A stretch of 64,000 nucleotides of DNA from Physcomitrium patens. Taxonomy: Eukaryota; Streptophyta; Bryopsida; Funariales; Funariaceae. Shown one piece after another: positions 48,701 through 61,071 of the stretch. Position 1 is the first letter of the stretch, and the number at the start of each line of letters is the position of its first letter. A program made the position numbers and the translations under genes. The notes beneath the pieces are model-generated. The model was not told the origin of the DNA. It did no database searches and worked only from the letters and a program-made list of their open reading frames with translations. Where the stretch lies: contig NC_037253.1 in NCBI RefSeq assembly GCF_000002425.4, positions 2,697,427 to 2,761,426 on the forward strand. The letters run 5' to 3'.

Positions 48701-49780
48701 AATAACATGGTTTAGAAAGATCTTTAGTTTTATAAGGATGATTTGTTAAAGGTGTGGAATGGGTTCATTAGGTGAGGAGAGTAAAAATCAATAGATTATT
48801 AACCTACTAAAGAACTTAATTCTGAAGGAGCTTATCAAAAAGAATTATAAAAAAAAAAAAAAACTCTTTTTTATTAAAAAATCACCCATTTTGAGCACAA
48901 ATACATATCATTTGGAAGTTAGTTCCTTCTCAAAGACATATATCAATTGGTAGTCTAATTTGCTAGAGTCATCACATCTTTAATACTCACCCATAATGTT
49001 CACAAATACATCTTCATTGTTAATGAATTAGATAAATGATTTCAGACTTTTTGTTTGTTTTATGTATATTCATCTATCTACCATTAGAAAATGTGAATTC
49101 CCTTAAATTTTTCTTTTCCATAATCTATCTTGTTTGCTTGCTTCATTATTTTCTTTGTTTCAAAATTTCCTTAACTATCTTATTCTGGATTTTTGAGGTT
49201 GACATATGTCAAACAAACAATCCTTTTGATTTTATATGATTATTTAGGTGTGAAATATTCAACAAGCCAAAATATTACTCCATTTTTGGCAGTTATGCTT
49301 ATTGTTCTTACTTTCTATGAACTAACAAAATCTGAGTAAGATTATACAATCTGCAGATGTGTATGGAAAGTAATAAAAATAATAAGATTAGAAGAATAAA
49401 TCATTCAAAAAATACAATTTGGGTGTTTTAATTGTGGATTTGGGAAATGGGCCATGAAGGAACTGTCTAGAACAAATGTGGCAAAATCACTTTTTCAAAT
49501 GTTTGTACCATCATAAATGTTTGTTTCTACATGCTCTAATGTTTTCCTGTATTTTAAGATATAAAATGGTATTAGTGTGGGCCATAGAGTAAGGATGCTT
49601 CATGATGCAGTTTTATCACTTGTCAGTCCAAGGATGAAGTTTCAAAGGATTTTTATTAAAGAGAATTAGCATCCTCCTCCTCTTTGGACAATGGATTCAC
49701 CAAAACATTTGCACATAGAGTGCTCATTCTCATTTTAAGACTCACTAAAGTTTACTCTGCAGAGCTTACTCTTGTTAAAA
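45111..49780. other. AT-rich gene-free region of about 4.7 kb
   Basis: No frame longer than about 67 codons and none with a recognisable motif. Simple repeats include an (AAAT)n-(TA)n tract at 45689-45740, an A/T run near 45607-45619 and an A run near 48548-48564. The stretch 46500-48500 is less simple in sequence and may be very old transposon debris, but I could not identify any domain. Confidence 0.5.
45689..45740. repeat. (AAAT)n-(TA)n compound microsatellite
   Basis: About seven AAAT units followed by about eleven TA units. Confidence 0.95.
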
Positions 49781-51035
49781 CCCTTCTCGCGGAGGCGGAA
49801 GGGGCGTTGCGACGGCGCAAACGTTTCGGTGGCATTCTAACAACGGAACGAGGCGATAACAAGCACTAAAAATGGAATCGTCAAGGTCGGAAGCGGAAAT
49901 GGAAAGATGGTAAAAGCTCTCCCAGTGGAAGCACCCATCCCTTTGCATCAATCAGCAATCGTGGCGCTGCGCGCCAATGACAATGCGGATTCCAATTGCG
50001 GAGGGCTCGTGTTTCGGAAGGATTGGCCCTCTGGACCTGCAGCCTCTTTGCCTTAATCATCACCTGTTCTCGTCGGTTGCCTGCCTGCCTGCGTCGCACG
50101 ACTCGGCGCAAAGAGCGAGCAGGTAAGAAGAAAGGCGCAGTAAGAAAAGCCCCTCTCACAGCAAAGCATCCAGTGCTCTTCCGCGACGACAAATCCGTAA
50201 TTTGTTGCTGTGCGCAATGCATCTACCCCCTGCGCACCTTCCCCTCCCCCCCCCTCGCCTACATCCCACACTTGTGTTATCACTTTCTCCATCTGCAGCA
50301 CCTCACCTACACGACAAGCACGGTCGAATCCTGCAGTCTTCAGGGTTTGTTGTCCCGCAGTGTTGCTGTTCGGCTCATGATTCTCCTGTCTCCTGGTGTT
50401 GGATTTTTCGCAACTCAGCGAGTTCCAGGAGAAGCTTCCGAGGGGGACAATCGATCAGTCGGGTTGGTAATGGGGAGGATGGCGTGGAGGTGAGAGGGGT
50501 CGTGTGAATGTAACTCTGCACGATAAGTTCAACGAAGGTTTCTGGTGCCCGTGTCGCAATGGAGGGCGTGACGATTTCGTAGGGAGTTAGTCGCAACCGA
50601 ATAACTCTTCTGGAAGGCAAGATTAGTCCTGCTACTCACATCCCTTGATGAGTTAAATTAGGGGAACACGAGTGAATGCTTCAAAGATTGTATAGGAATG
50701 CGGTAGTTGTTTTGTTGCAAGAATGCAGCAAAGAAACCACCTAGGTCTGGTGAGGTCGGGCGAGCTTAGTTTGGATTACGCTCTTGCGTATTCAGTAGAT
50801 GTGAACCCATGATTGGGCTGTTGGGAAACAAGCATTGTCTTGATGAAGAGATCAATAGACATCTGCAGTGGATGTCCTCAACACCGACGTTGTAGTTCCT
50901 ATCTCTAATTGGAGTACTTCGGAAGTCTCGTCGTGGTGCTCAGAAGGCTGGTGATTGCAACGCATGTAGTGTTTTTTCGATTTTTGATTTTTAAAGCGGT
51001 TCTTCTTGTTTTGAATTCCATGTAGGTGAGGAGTC
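49781..51035. other. Promoter and 5' leader of the sulfate transporter gene
   Basis: Composition changes abruptly from AT-rich to GC-rich at about 49785. A C-rich patch lies at 50230-50265. Frames on both strands (49996-50493 plus, 50053-50301 minus) overlap and show no domain. The bases tgtag|gtgagg just before the start codon (51021-51026) look like an acceptor, so a 5' UTR intron ending there is possible. Confidence 0.45.
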
Positions 51036-54002
51036 ATGGCAAGCGATGAGCGAGAAAGCCGCACTGGGCATGGAGAGGTAGTGCCCCTAGTGCACAAAGT
51101 GGAGGTGCCCCCAAAACGAAATGTCTTCCAAGAAATCGGGTCAGAATTGTGGGAACTTTTCTTCCACGATGCACCTGTCGACCAATTCAAGGGACAGACC
51201 AAAATGAAGAAGGGCATTCTGAGTCTCAAATTTATTTTCCCTATTCTTGATTGGATCCCCAAATACAACTACAAAATGTTGATTGCTGACATCATATCTG
51301 GGTGCACCATTGCAAGTTTGGCAATTCCACAGGTAGGACAAAATCATCGTTTTCGTTTTGGAATTTCATTGCTGCCTGCTAGCACCAATTTGAACTCTCA
51401 TCTAATAGTATCCCTTGTGGTGGTTGATGCAATTGTAGGATCTAGGTTATGCGAAGTTGGCTGGAGTTCCACCTGTAAACGGCTTGTGTAAGTTTTGCCT
51501 TCAATTATTATTTTTCTTGAATCGTCTTTCTTGGTTTTATTGCAAATTGGAGTCTGAACTTTCTTTTGGTGGGGTTGTGTGTGAACAGATTCTAGTTTTG
51601 TCCCTCCTTTAGTCTACGCAGTGTTTGGAAGCTCCCGCGACATAGCGATTGGTCCTGTTGCAGTGGTGTCGCTTTTGATGGGAACTTTATTGAAGCAAGA
51701 GATTGACCCTATTCAGGATCCAGTTAATTACTTGAAACTTGCTTTTACTGCGACTTTCTTTTGTGGCATTTTCCAGGCTGGGTTGGGCGTGTTTCGGTCA
51801 GTCTCTCACTTTTTCTTTTGCTATTGCTTGGATTTTCTTTCTCTTGTCTTAGGACGGATCATGTTCACAACGTTTAGTTTTTCGAGTCCTGTTTGATTGC
51901 TTAACAAACGAATATTTCTCACTGAACAGGTTGGGATTCGTCACCGAGTTTCTCTCCCATGCCGCCATTGTAGGCTTCATGGCTGGTGCTGCCATTACCA
52001 TTGCTCTGCAGCAATTGAAAGGATTGCTCAATATAACCAACTTCACCACAGACACAGATTTCGTTTCGGTCATGAGGTCTGTTTTTGGACATATCGATGA
52101 GGTAATCCTTGTTCTAATAGCTAACGCTTGTGAAATAATGAGCATGCCACTGGGTTTTAATATAACATACGTCTAAAGTCTTGCTTGAACGTGGACTTGT
52201 AGTGGAACTGGCGATCGATTGTGATCGGGCTTGCCTTCTTGGCATTCCTCATTACTACTAAAACAATGGTATGTCTTCTACACAATTACTACACTGCATC
52301 GTAAAAGAACAGAATTCATGATTTAGGGTTTAAGGTTTATGTATTCAATCCCTGTCTGCTGCTTAATCTTCGAATGATCTTCAGGCTAAGAAGAAGAAGA
52401 AACTGTTCTGGGTGTCGGCCATTGCTCCCTTGACTTCCGTGGGTCTATCCACTCTGTTCGTGTTTCTCACAAGGGTCGACAAACATGGTGTCAAGATTGT
52501 GAGTTTCTGGATTTTGCAAAAGCTTGTCATCTTCGCATCTTCAACAAACGCACTATCAGTTTGTAATGTTGAATTCACGGTGAGTATGTAATTCTTATTT
52601 CAGTGGGTTATTTTCATCGTTTGGAGTGCAGGTGGGTCATATCAAGAAGGGAATCAACCCCGTCTCTATCGGTGATATATTTTTCTCCGGTTCCCTTGCT
52701 GCAGCTGGTGCGAAGGTGGGTCTAATTGCAGCGATCATTGCCCTCACAGAAGGTGTTGCAATTGGACGAACTTTTGCGGCGCTGCGAGATTACCACATTG
52801 ATGGCAACAAGGAGATGATTGCCTTCGGAGTCATGAATCTATGTGGCTCTTTCACTTCCTGCTATGTCGCTACTGGTATGTGATTCTTTTCACTAGAACG
52901 GTAGATTTAAATTTCTCATGGAAGTAGAGTACCAATTGGTTTTTGTTTCTCTATTTTTGGCTTTCTGGTAGAATTACTCGATTTTACATGTTGTGTAATA
53001 TTTGAATATTGGTGGTGGCAGGGTCATTCTCAAGATCGGCTGTGAACTACCAGTCGGGGGTGTGCACGGCCATGTCCAACGTTATAATGGCCATTGTGGT
53101 GCTCGTGACATTGCTGGTGCTCACCCCCTTGTTCAAATACACACCAAACTGCATCCTTTCTGCCATCATTATCTCGGCTGTGCTCTCACTGATAGACTTG
53201 AGGGCTGCATTGCTCATTTGGAAGATTGATAAGTTCGACTTCCTTGCTTGCTTGGGTGCTTTTGTCGGCGTTTTCTTCGTCTCTGTCGAAATCGGACTTC
53301 TCATTGCTGTAAGTTTTTTGTATTCTCTATCTTTTATATTTGTAGTTCTAGCATCCGTTTTCTTGGTACTGGCACGAGAACTGACATCATCCAATCTTGA
53401 AAATTCAACAGGTGTGTATCTCTTTTGTCAAGATTTTGTACAATGTAACACGCCCCCACACTGCTCGCCTAGGTAACATTCCTGGTACGAACGTGTACCG
53501 AAATGTAACACAGTATCCCAATGCCACACTTGTGCCCGGCATCCTCGCTATTCGGGTGGACGCGGCCATTTATTTCTCCAACTCTAACTACATCCATGAC
53601 AAGATCCTTCACTACCTTGAGGAGGAGATGCAGAGGCTCTCCAAGTCGGATGGCGCTCCGATTAAGTACCTCATTGTGGACTTGACCCGTAAGCCCCGAA
53701 CCTTAAACTATACCTTGCTAAGTTTGATTCTTCATGGTGCAATGTTTAGCACTCGTGTTAGGCGCATTGACAATAAGTGAGTTCAATTCTTGTTGTGCAG
53801 CTGTTACAAATATAGATACTAGTGGGATTATTGCCTTCGAGGAGCTGGAAAAGACTCTCAAGCGAAAGAACATCCAGGTATTTGTTGGTCATGTGCAACC
53901 ATAACAACTGTGCTGAGAGAATATTTTTCAACTTTCAACGAGCTGCTGTTTTCCTCCATTTTGTTTTGTTTGTTTTGTGTATTTTGTTTCTTTGTTTTTT
54001 TG

Positions 54003-54033
<31 letters not shown>

Positions 54034-54265
54034 TTTTTTGATGCGCAGAGATGAGCATCTGAAGGGAACTCCTTGTTTACTTGGCTTTTGGTGTGCGTTT
54101 GGTTGGCAGTTGGCGTTCGCGAATCCAGGAGCTTCAGTAATCATCAAACTCGACGACTCCAAATTCCTGGCGCACTTAGGCTCCGAGTGGGTGTTCTTCA
54201 CAGTGAGCGAAGCGATTCAAGTTTGCACCATGCTGCTGAATCAATCTGCATCCGAACAAGTTTGA
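51036..54265 (+). CDS. SULTR1: Sulfate transporter, SULTR1-type, with C-terminal STAS domain, 11 exons
   Basis: Exons are 51036-51332, 51439-51487, 51589-51796, 51930-52101, 52203-52268, 52385-52498, 52632-52875, 53022-53308, 53412-53688, 53801-53877 and 54110-54265. All introns are GT-AG and the joined frame gives 648 residues, the normal length. The family moves sulfate together with protons across the membrane; group 1 members are typically high-affinity carriers of the plasma membrane. Evidence includes [12 protein letters not shown] before the first membrane segment, the signature [20 protein letters not shown] and [57 protein letters not shown] and [10 protein letters not shown]. The STAS domain (about residues 510-640) has [14 protein letters not shown] and IDTSGI with the usually phosphorylatable Thr. 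Resemblance is highest to plant SULTR1/SULTR2; the subgroup call is by eye. Intron 10 ends in a T-rich TTTTG repeat. Confidence 0.95.
53993..54039 (+). repeat. (TTTTG)n tract in SULTR intron 10
   Basis: About seven ttttg units end in a T run some 60 bases before the last acceptor site. Being on the sense strand, it may also act as a long polypyrimidine-like tract. Confidence 0.9.
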
Positions 54266-54564
54266 TTCTTAAAGTTTTCAGACGCCTATCTAGTGGGCGA
54301 AGCGAATCTCCACATTGTTTCAATCCAACGGAGCTCACGTCCAAAGCTTTTCAACAAAGAATTCGAAGCAAGCGGACATATGTTACACGTAGAATTCGTG
54401 TAGAATTCTGGTCTCCGTTCCCTTCCGCAAATGTATGGTTTGGTTGGTAACAACTGAAACGAGTGTAATTGACATGGTTCTTTCAACAGAACCTTATCTC
54501 TGCCAGCTTAATTTGTCTCGCGTAGTTGGGCTTGAATTCGTATTACTCTTAGATTCTTGGACTA

Positions 54565-56301
54565 TTATGTGCAACGCGTATGAGATTGATCAAATAGGAA
54601 GGATCCATTGCTCGAGACGCCAAGAGAGCGAGAGTAACATCCTCCAGTTCCGTCGTAACTCAGTGTTTGTTTCGTCGTTGCGATTCCACGACTTTCACCC
54701 GAAGGCGAGAGGAACAGCCTTCCCTGTGCCTGCTGCCTGTTTTTTAACGCATTGAAGGAGTTTCGACTAGGGCTTGTCCTAGACTGGTACTGCCGCTCTT
54801 CCTCCCAAGCACGGTTGATCTTCGCCTTGATCACGTAGCTTCCGTCGACATATTCCGTTGCATGCATCGATAATCGGAGGGGAAATCTGTATAATCTGTG
54901 GTCATACACCAAGCAACTCTCCAGAGACTTAACCGCTATTTTACTCTCCGAGGAGCTCTCCTGGTGGACATCGACCCCCCTGCCACCTTCTGACAATACC
55001 TGAGAGTTTGAGAATTTGAACAAATGCTCTGCGCTTGTGGTCAAGTTTCCCAACGACGACAGCAGCCATCCGGAGTACTCGACCACCCTCGACGTCTCCA
55101 TAAGGAACGTCCCATCAAGCTCCATAAATTCGGACTTCGTCGTCAGGAAGGAGGTCGAGGCAAAGTGGTGCACCATCTCCCCTCTTGTGGCTTCTACAGA
55201 TTCGTCAACCCAGACATGCAAATTCACCCCCAGCAACCAGGACGGTAGCGCATTCGTTACCGACACTCCAAACTTGTGCCTCTCACCGTCCACTAACGTC
55301 CCTAGAAACGGCGTGATATCCACATCATATGAAGGCAAAACAAAGGAGCCGATTCCTGAGACGGGCCGCCAAAAGTATGGGTTCACCCCACCGGTATGAA
55401 TCACCGGAAATGGATACACCACCCCCGCGAGCAACCCATCGACAGTTACCAAAATCTCCCGGAAGGCTCCATTACCCGCCTCATCAGTCACATTGCTCGC
55501 CTTGAGGTACTCATTCGGTGGGTTGATGTACCAGAACTCGTCATGTTCGTGGAACGAAACACAAATCTCCATCACGGCCTTGTATGCGTTTCGTGGGATG
55601 TGAATCTCTCGTATGTGGGCTTCTCCCTCGTTGTGGATGCGAAACCAGTACTCCTGGGCGCTAAAATTCGCAAATGGGAGGAAAACATCTGCGCCGCCAT
55701 TGAAGCTTGGATCGTTGGATTCGCTCGAAAAGAAATGCACGGACAATGTCACGTTGTAGAGACCAGTGTAGACACCTTCCACGACATTCGCGAGCTCCAG
55801 AGCCACGGGTTGAGGGGAACTGAACAGCGACGAGTAGCGCGTGACATCTTTCTCCACCGTCCATTGAATCCCGGGTTGCTGGACTGGCTCCGCTGTGCAT
55901 GTTCGGAGAATTTCTACTCCGCCGAGCCAGACTGCTGAGATGCGGTCGAATTGCCGCCCTGTGCAGCTGGCTCTCCATCGTAAGAAGATGCGGGCCCAGT
56001 TTTTCCCGCAGCTGGGCGATGGAGAGTATGGACGCAGGAGAGGGGGATTTTGCAGTGTATTTCCGAAGACATGGCGGACGAGCACTTGGTTGCAGATCTC
56101 AGTGGCTCCTGGAGGTAAGTCGGGAGGTTTGGCGAGTTCGAAGACCTCCAGTGGTTTGCCATCAGAGCGATCCCTCCTCCGATGCCTTGGTTGCAGTGAT
56201 GGCTGGAACAAGTTGCGACCCCTGGAGGTAAGTATCCGAGACTCCAGCGCCGCGGCGGATGCCAGGAGTATAAAGAGTATCACCAGAAGCAAGCTCTTCA
56301 T
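54565..56301 (-). CDS. PNGase A-like peptide-N-glycanase, secreted, single exon
   Basis: An intronless frame of 578 residues from the chosen start. It matches plant peptide-N4-(N-acetyl-beta-glucosaminyl)asparagine amidase A, which releases N-glycans from glycopeptides in acidic secretory or apoplastic compartments. Segments typical of the family are FELAKPPDLPPGATEICNQV, the WARIFLRWRASCTGRQFDRI region, VWLGGVEILRTCTAEP, WTVEKDVTRYSSLF, FREILVTVDGLLAGVVYPFP, the GGVNPYFWRPVSGIGSF segment and YDVDITPFLGTLVDG. The frame stays open for 74 codons upstream (ATG at 56523), but the ATG at 56301 begins a clear signal peptide (MKSLLLVILFILLASAAA), so I prefer it. Several N-glycosylation sequons (NVT, NFS, NLT, NGS) fit a secreted protein. 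The stop codon lies 299 bp from the stop of the convergent transporter gene. Confidence 0.9.
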   Translation of the reverse strand: MKSLLLVILFILLASAAALESRILTSRGRNLFQPSLQPRHRRRDRSDGKPLEVFELAKPPDLPPGATEICNQVLVRHVFGNTLQNPPLLRPYSPSPSCGKNWARIFLRWRASCTGRQFDRISAVWLGGVEILRTCTAEPVQQPGIQWTVEKDVTRYSSLFSSPQPVALELANVVEGVYTGLYNVTLSVHFFSSESNDPSFNGGADVFLPFANFSAQEYWFRIHNEGEAHIREIHIPRNAYKAVMEICVSFHEHDEFWYINPPNEYLKASNVTDEAGNGAFREILVTVDGLLAGVVYPFPVIHTGGVNPYFWRPVSGIGSFVLPSYDVDITPFLGTLVDGERHKFGVSVTNALPSWLLGVNLHVWVDESVEATRGEMVHHFASTSFLTTKSEFMELDGTFLMETSRVVEYSGWLLSSLGNLTTSAEHLFKFSNSQVLSEGGRGVDVHQESSSESKIAVKSLESCLVYDHRLYRFPLRLSMHATEYVDGSYVIKAKINRAWEEERQYQSRTSPSRNSFNALKNRQQAQGRLFLSPSGESRGIATTKQTLSYDGTGGCYSRSLGVSSNGSFLFDQSHTRCT

Positions 56302-59300
56302 GTTCAAAAATTCTGAGGTTGGGGCGTCGATCGCCAAACTGAGCTCCTGCAACAACAGCCTATCAAAATGTGTCCAACTCTCCGAGGTAAAGTTTTCGTT
56401 GTCACTCGCCACTGTTTTTGAAGGTATAGTCACTTGAAGCACAAAATCCACCATCATGTTGCGGCAGCACTCTATCGCGTCCAAAGGCTCCAAAATGCTC
56501 ACCGGCGGTTGTTCATCCCTCACATTCTAATCAGTTTACTCGCATTGCTTCGTTTCTGAATCCTAATACAAGCATGGGTTCTTCATCGTTTCAGGCAGGA
56601 CGGATTCTACTAGCCACCAACTTGAAGGGCATGAACTCTAGAACTATGCCCAGTGCTGTGTGCTGTGGGAGTCCTAAGCTTGGAGGTTGAACTGATTCCG
56701 AATCTGAAGGTCTGTAGTGCAGCACCAGCAAAACTTATAGCGTCTGGTACACATCATAGTTGCTGATTTAAAAGCGGTGACTGAACTTCAATAGGAAAAG
56801 CGTACATAGATTGCTCTCATGGAGCTTCATGAATGAGGTGGGTTCAGGTTGTACTGGACCCCTTCCTTGATGTCAACAGCAACAGTAATGGGACCAGAAC
56901 TGCATCCTGGACCCACCCCTACTGTTGTCTCATTTCTGTTCAGTCCATCCAGACGCACATTTACTCTCGCAAAAAGTGACTGGCGGAACGTCATTGAAGC
57001 AGGCCTGGAAGCTCTCACTGCGAAAGTCAATCACAGGTGTAATCTCTGTTGGAACTTGAGTGCGCATTTATGAGTAGTTACAGAGTTCCATTCGCTCAAA
57101 CTGAAATAAAGTAATACGAAAAAACAGATTGCTAAACCGTGATAAATTGGAGAATCAGTGGATCTCAAGTAGCGATCTCGGTGAAGTTTCTGACACAGGA
57201 ACATAATTTGATGTCTCTATGTCTTCGATTCTGTCACTGGAACCTGATTCCGGACTCTCAACCTGGTTCAAAAATGTCGATGTTTACAACACGTTCACTG
57301 AAACAAAATACGGAAATTGAGTGCCATGCTGGCAGTCGCCAAAAGCCGACTTGAGGAAAATTTAGTTGAATAGGAGTTGAATGGAATTTGCAAGGTCACA
57401 TGACTCCACCGGCGTCGCAGAGAGTACCTGCACACACACAGCCTTCCAGAGAGACGAGTCACAGAGTCAGAGTGGGCTTGACAGGCTCATATCACGAAAT
57501 GCATTAGGAGTGACTTGATAGACATGCACTAGGCTGCAGGCCTGGGTGATTTGCAATACCACAATATTAAGTTGACTGCACTTTACAAGACAGGCGCTGT
57601 CGTTGATCAAATCAGATAATCGCAAAAAGGACGGTATAGCCCCTCTCCCGTTGCTCCTGTGCGGTCAATGCTATAACTAAGTCCTCATCTAATCGAAACA
57701 AACAGAAGCAAAATAAGAAGCAGAAGAAAAAACGAAGAAGAAGAAGAAGTAGAAAATCCGTGTAAAACCATGGATGTGCATTGAATTCAGACTTCCGGAC
57801 AGAGACTGGCATTGATGGCGAGATACTCGTACGTCCACCCACTCACACTGATCGAAGAAAGTTAAGACACTCGGCAGAATACACACTCTCGTAGAATACA
57901 CTGACCAGTCGTCTTGCACCGAAGCTCGTTTCCAGCCAGCTCGGATCACTACCACCACCACCACCATTATTGGGAACTTCCTTCATTTTTGTCTTCTTCT
58001 TCTTCATTATTTCTTTATTTATTTCTCTTCCTCTGTTACCGCAGTTTTTTCGGGTCTATAGCCTTCTGAGGGCCTCCATCTAGTAGTGGGTGAAGGGAAT
58101 AAAAACCAAAAACGTTGACCCCTCCACGCAACACCACAGCAGATCACGCAGAGCACGCAGTGAAATGATCTGGAGCATGGCAGTGTGGGAATACTGACAT
58201 GGTGGAAAAATGGCTACGAGGTTGACCTCAAAACAGCTCTGCTGTAATCTTCCTTGCCTTTCATTTCCTTTAACCTTGTCCACACACCAGGATGTGAACC
58301 CAACTGGCTCCATTGCTGCGTGATGGATCTTTGTCGATATGGCTCCGATTGGCATCCTTCCGGGTAGAATTAATCGCTGCATTTTGTTGGATATTCTTGG
58401 TCTTCCAACGGCGTTCATCACTTGTGTTATTTATTTATGTGTGTGTGTGAGAGAGAGAGAGTGTGTTTATTCAACTGTCTTGTGTTGAGCTTTTCTGCTT
58501 CATGGTACAATTGGGATGTGTGACCGCTTCAACGATGTGAGCTGAAGGTGTTGTCTTTTCGACAAGGATGTTTGATATTGGAAGGACATTCTATGAGTTG
58601 ATGGTAAAAGCATTCAATTGTTGTATTGCATCAAATACTATATATATATATATATATTTATATAAATACTTAGTTAGTGTTAAAATGTAACTAAAAAAGC
58701 TTTTATGGTTTACAAGAATATATCCCCAAACTGTACAGTTATGGCGCTCTTGTGCTCAAAATTCAATCATTCAAAATCTGTATTCTTAATATGAGTAATT
58801 TAAAGAAGTAACCTCTCCCTTCAATTCTTGATGATAAATTTCGTTTTTGTTTTTGTTTCTGTTGTATTTCCGCATAATTTCATATCAACCTGGTACTAAT
58901 TTAAATTATGTTTTCTCTGAAATCAACATAAAACATACCATTGTCATTATTTTCCCTTTAAATTCACAAACTTCTATAAGTTTTTAATTTTAATTTTAAT
59001 TTCTTTTTGGCTTTCTAATCATTATTCAACTGACTACCACTAAACTTCTTTATCTTTTCCTATCTTTCTTTTTCTTGATCCCCCTTCTATGACTCCCCTT
59101 TGATATTAAATGTAGATCCAAAGAACCAATCTAAAATATGCAAGGTCTTTAATTTTTAATCTTATTTTTATCTTATCAATTCTTTATTAAAGAAAAATGA
59201 ATGCTAAATATACCCCCTAAATTGCTATTTCCACCTCCTACATAACTTTTGAGTTGCTTCTAAAGTGTCCATGATGTTGAATATGAGTGCATTGCTAAAA

Positions 59301-60399
59301 ATTGGTACTCTCATCTTCCATATGACTTTTGAATTGCCTCTAAAGTATTTGCAATATTAAATACACCCTCAAAAATTTTCAATTCTTGAGTCTCCAAACT
59401 TCCAAACTATATTGCATTCTAACCAAAATTATATTACTTCCATTTGAAACTTCCTATAATTCATAAAAAGAGATGATGTAGTCTGTAAAGGCATTTTCTC
59501 ACTACTAGAGCTATATTCTTATATGGCTATACATTGATCTTACTTAAAAGAAGATTGTATTAAAATATGACTATGGAAGCAAATATAATCCATTAAAAGA
59601 TCCAATAGATGCAAATAAATTTACAAAGGATCTATACAAAAGATTGGCTACTTTTTTCAACTCAATGGAGCTTTACACAAGTCAGACAGATTCTAGTATA
59701 TTATAGTCACTAAAGATGAGCACAACAACAAGCCTTCTAGTAACATTGTTGGACATTCTAGTGTACTCCATCTTAAGCCTAATTAGCATGAAGCAATACA
59801 ACAAATAGTTGTTATTGATATTACTTTGAAAGATATCTTATTCACCTTAAGGCAAAGTAATCCAAAAAAATAGGTAATAACAAAGACCATTCACAACAAG
59901 AAAATACACATCCAAAAGTTAAACTTGGTAATTGCTTACTTATCTTGGTTTTGTGGAACAACTTTAGAAGAAGAACTTTTACTTTGAGTATCATGTCAAT
60001 ATTTTTGATCAAGTGGTACACTTATTTTTTATACACCTTGGTTGTATAAAACTTGCTTGAAAGTATCCTTATACCTTAGTCATGGATTGCATCTACAAGA
60101 CTAATAAATTTAGTATTCCAATATTCAATGTCATTGGGATGATAAGTTTCAACACTTTTTTTACTATTGTAATTACTTTTATACAAGAAGAAAGTAAAAT
60201 CTACTATTTATAGGTGCTCAAATAACTTACAAGTATTTATGAAGATATCAAGCAAATAATCATGACAACCAACTACAAACTGACTTATAAATGCCCTACT
60301 AGCTATCTTTTTGATTAACACATCACTTTTCTATATCTAGCATATTTATAAGAATGTTCTTGCAAAGTGTAAGAAGTATTTTGGACAAATAAAGATTAG
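56302..60399. other. Gene-poor region
   Basis: 56302-58420 has gene-like composition: first the upstream region of the PNGase A gene, then short frames. A minus-strand frame at 56827-57030, ending GCSSGPITVAVDIKEGVQYN and a few more residues, looks protein-like and might be the last exon of an unrecognised gene. A minus-strand frame at 58080-58421 has no known domain. From about 58430 rightward the DNA is AT-rich, with a GT/GA microsatellite at 58438-58466 and a (TA)n at about 58640-58657, and no coding signal. Confidence 0.4.
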
Positions 60400-61057
60400 A
60401 AAATCTTTCAACAATCATGGACATGTATTATTTAGTTACCAACAATTGAAATTTTCATCACTTAATAGAATATTTTTTATCAAATATATATGAGCATACC
60501 TATCAAGGACAAGAACATGATGAAGATAAATAACAAGTGAGACTTTTCTCAAAGAAAGATGAAAAAATAGAAATAACTTGATATATATATTGAGAAAGAA
60601 ACTGGAATGGCTATTGCCAAAAGCCAAGAGAACTAGAGATCCTTGAAACTAGACTGGAAGCAAGAAAGGAGTTGACAAGAGTGAAGAAGCCTTTACTCTT
60701 GTTTCTATATAGACTATCTAATTAGGGGCTACGTCGCAATGTTCTATAGGACATTCAATATGTGTTGACTTTGTAGGATACATGCCTTGACTTACAAGGC
60801 AAGTTTTTCTACATGTGGGCCACATAGTTAGCTTGGTTTTCAACCTAACAGCATGTGTGGCACATGGCCAACTTGTTGACCACGTTTCTAATCCAAAAAG
60901 TCAATTAAAGACACCTATAATGTCAAAGCAATGTCTATGAAGCTTCTAGAAAGCTTCCATATCAAATACTATAGAATTAACTTACTTTTACCTACTTTTA
61001 TTTACTTCTACATGTTTATACATGTAATTATTGGCTTACATGTGTATGTTCATGACA
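60400..61057 (-). repeat. 3' LTR of the truncated chromovirus (left end approximate)
   Basis: The inner end reads tgtcatgaacatacacatgt on the minus strand and directly abuts a polypurine tract. A TATA-like box (ctatatag) near 60705-60713 is followed on the minus strand by purine-rich leader-like sequence, as in an LTR promoter. Only one copy is in the window, so the other end is an estimate. Confidence 0.65.
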
Positions 61058-61071
61058 TTATCCCCCCTTCT
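61058..61071 (-). other. Polypurine tract of the chromovirus
   Basis: Minus-strand agaaggggggataa directly in front of the LTR start TGTCATG. Its position and purine content are those expected of the plus-strand primer of a Ty3 element. Confidence 0.75.

Noticed and set aside
45111-49780. Degenerate retrotransposon in the AT-rich region
   Set aside because: Some stretches are less simple than their surroundings, but no LTR pair, PBS or pol motif could be found.
49996-50493. 165-codon plus-strand frame upstream of the transporter
   Set aside because: It overlaps comparably long frames in other phases and on the other strand, has no domain, and lies where the promoter and 5' leader are expected.
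54073-54450. 125-codon frame overlapping the last transporter exon
   Set aside because: It reads the last SULTR exon in the wrong phase; the correct phase continues the STAS domain.
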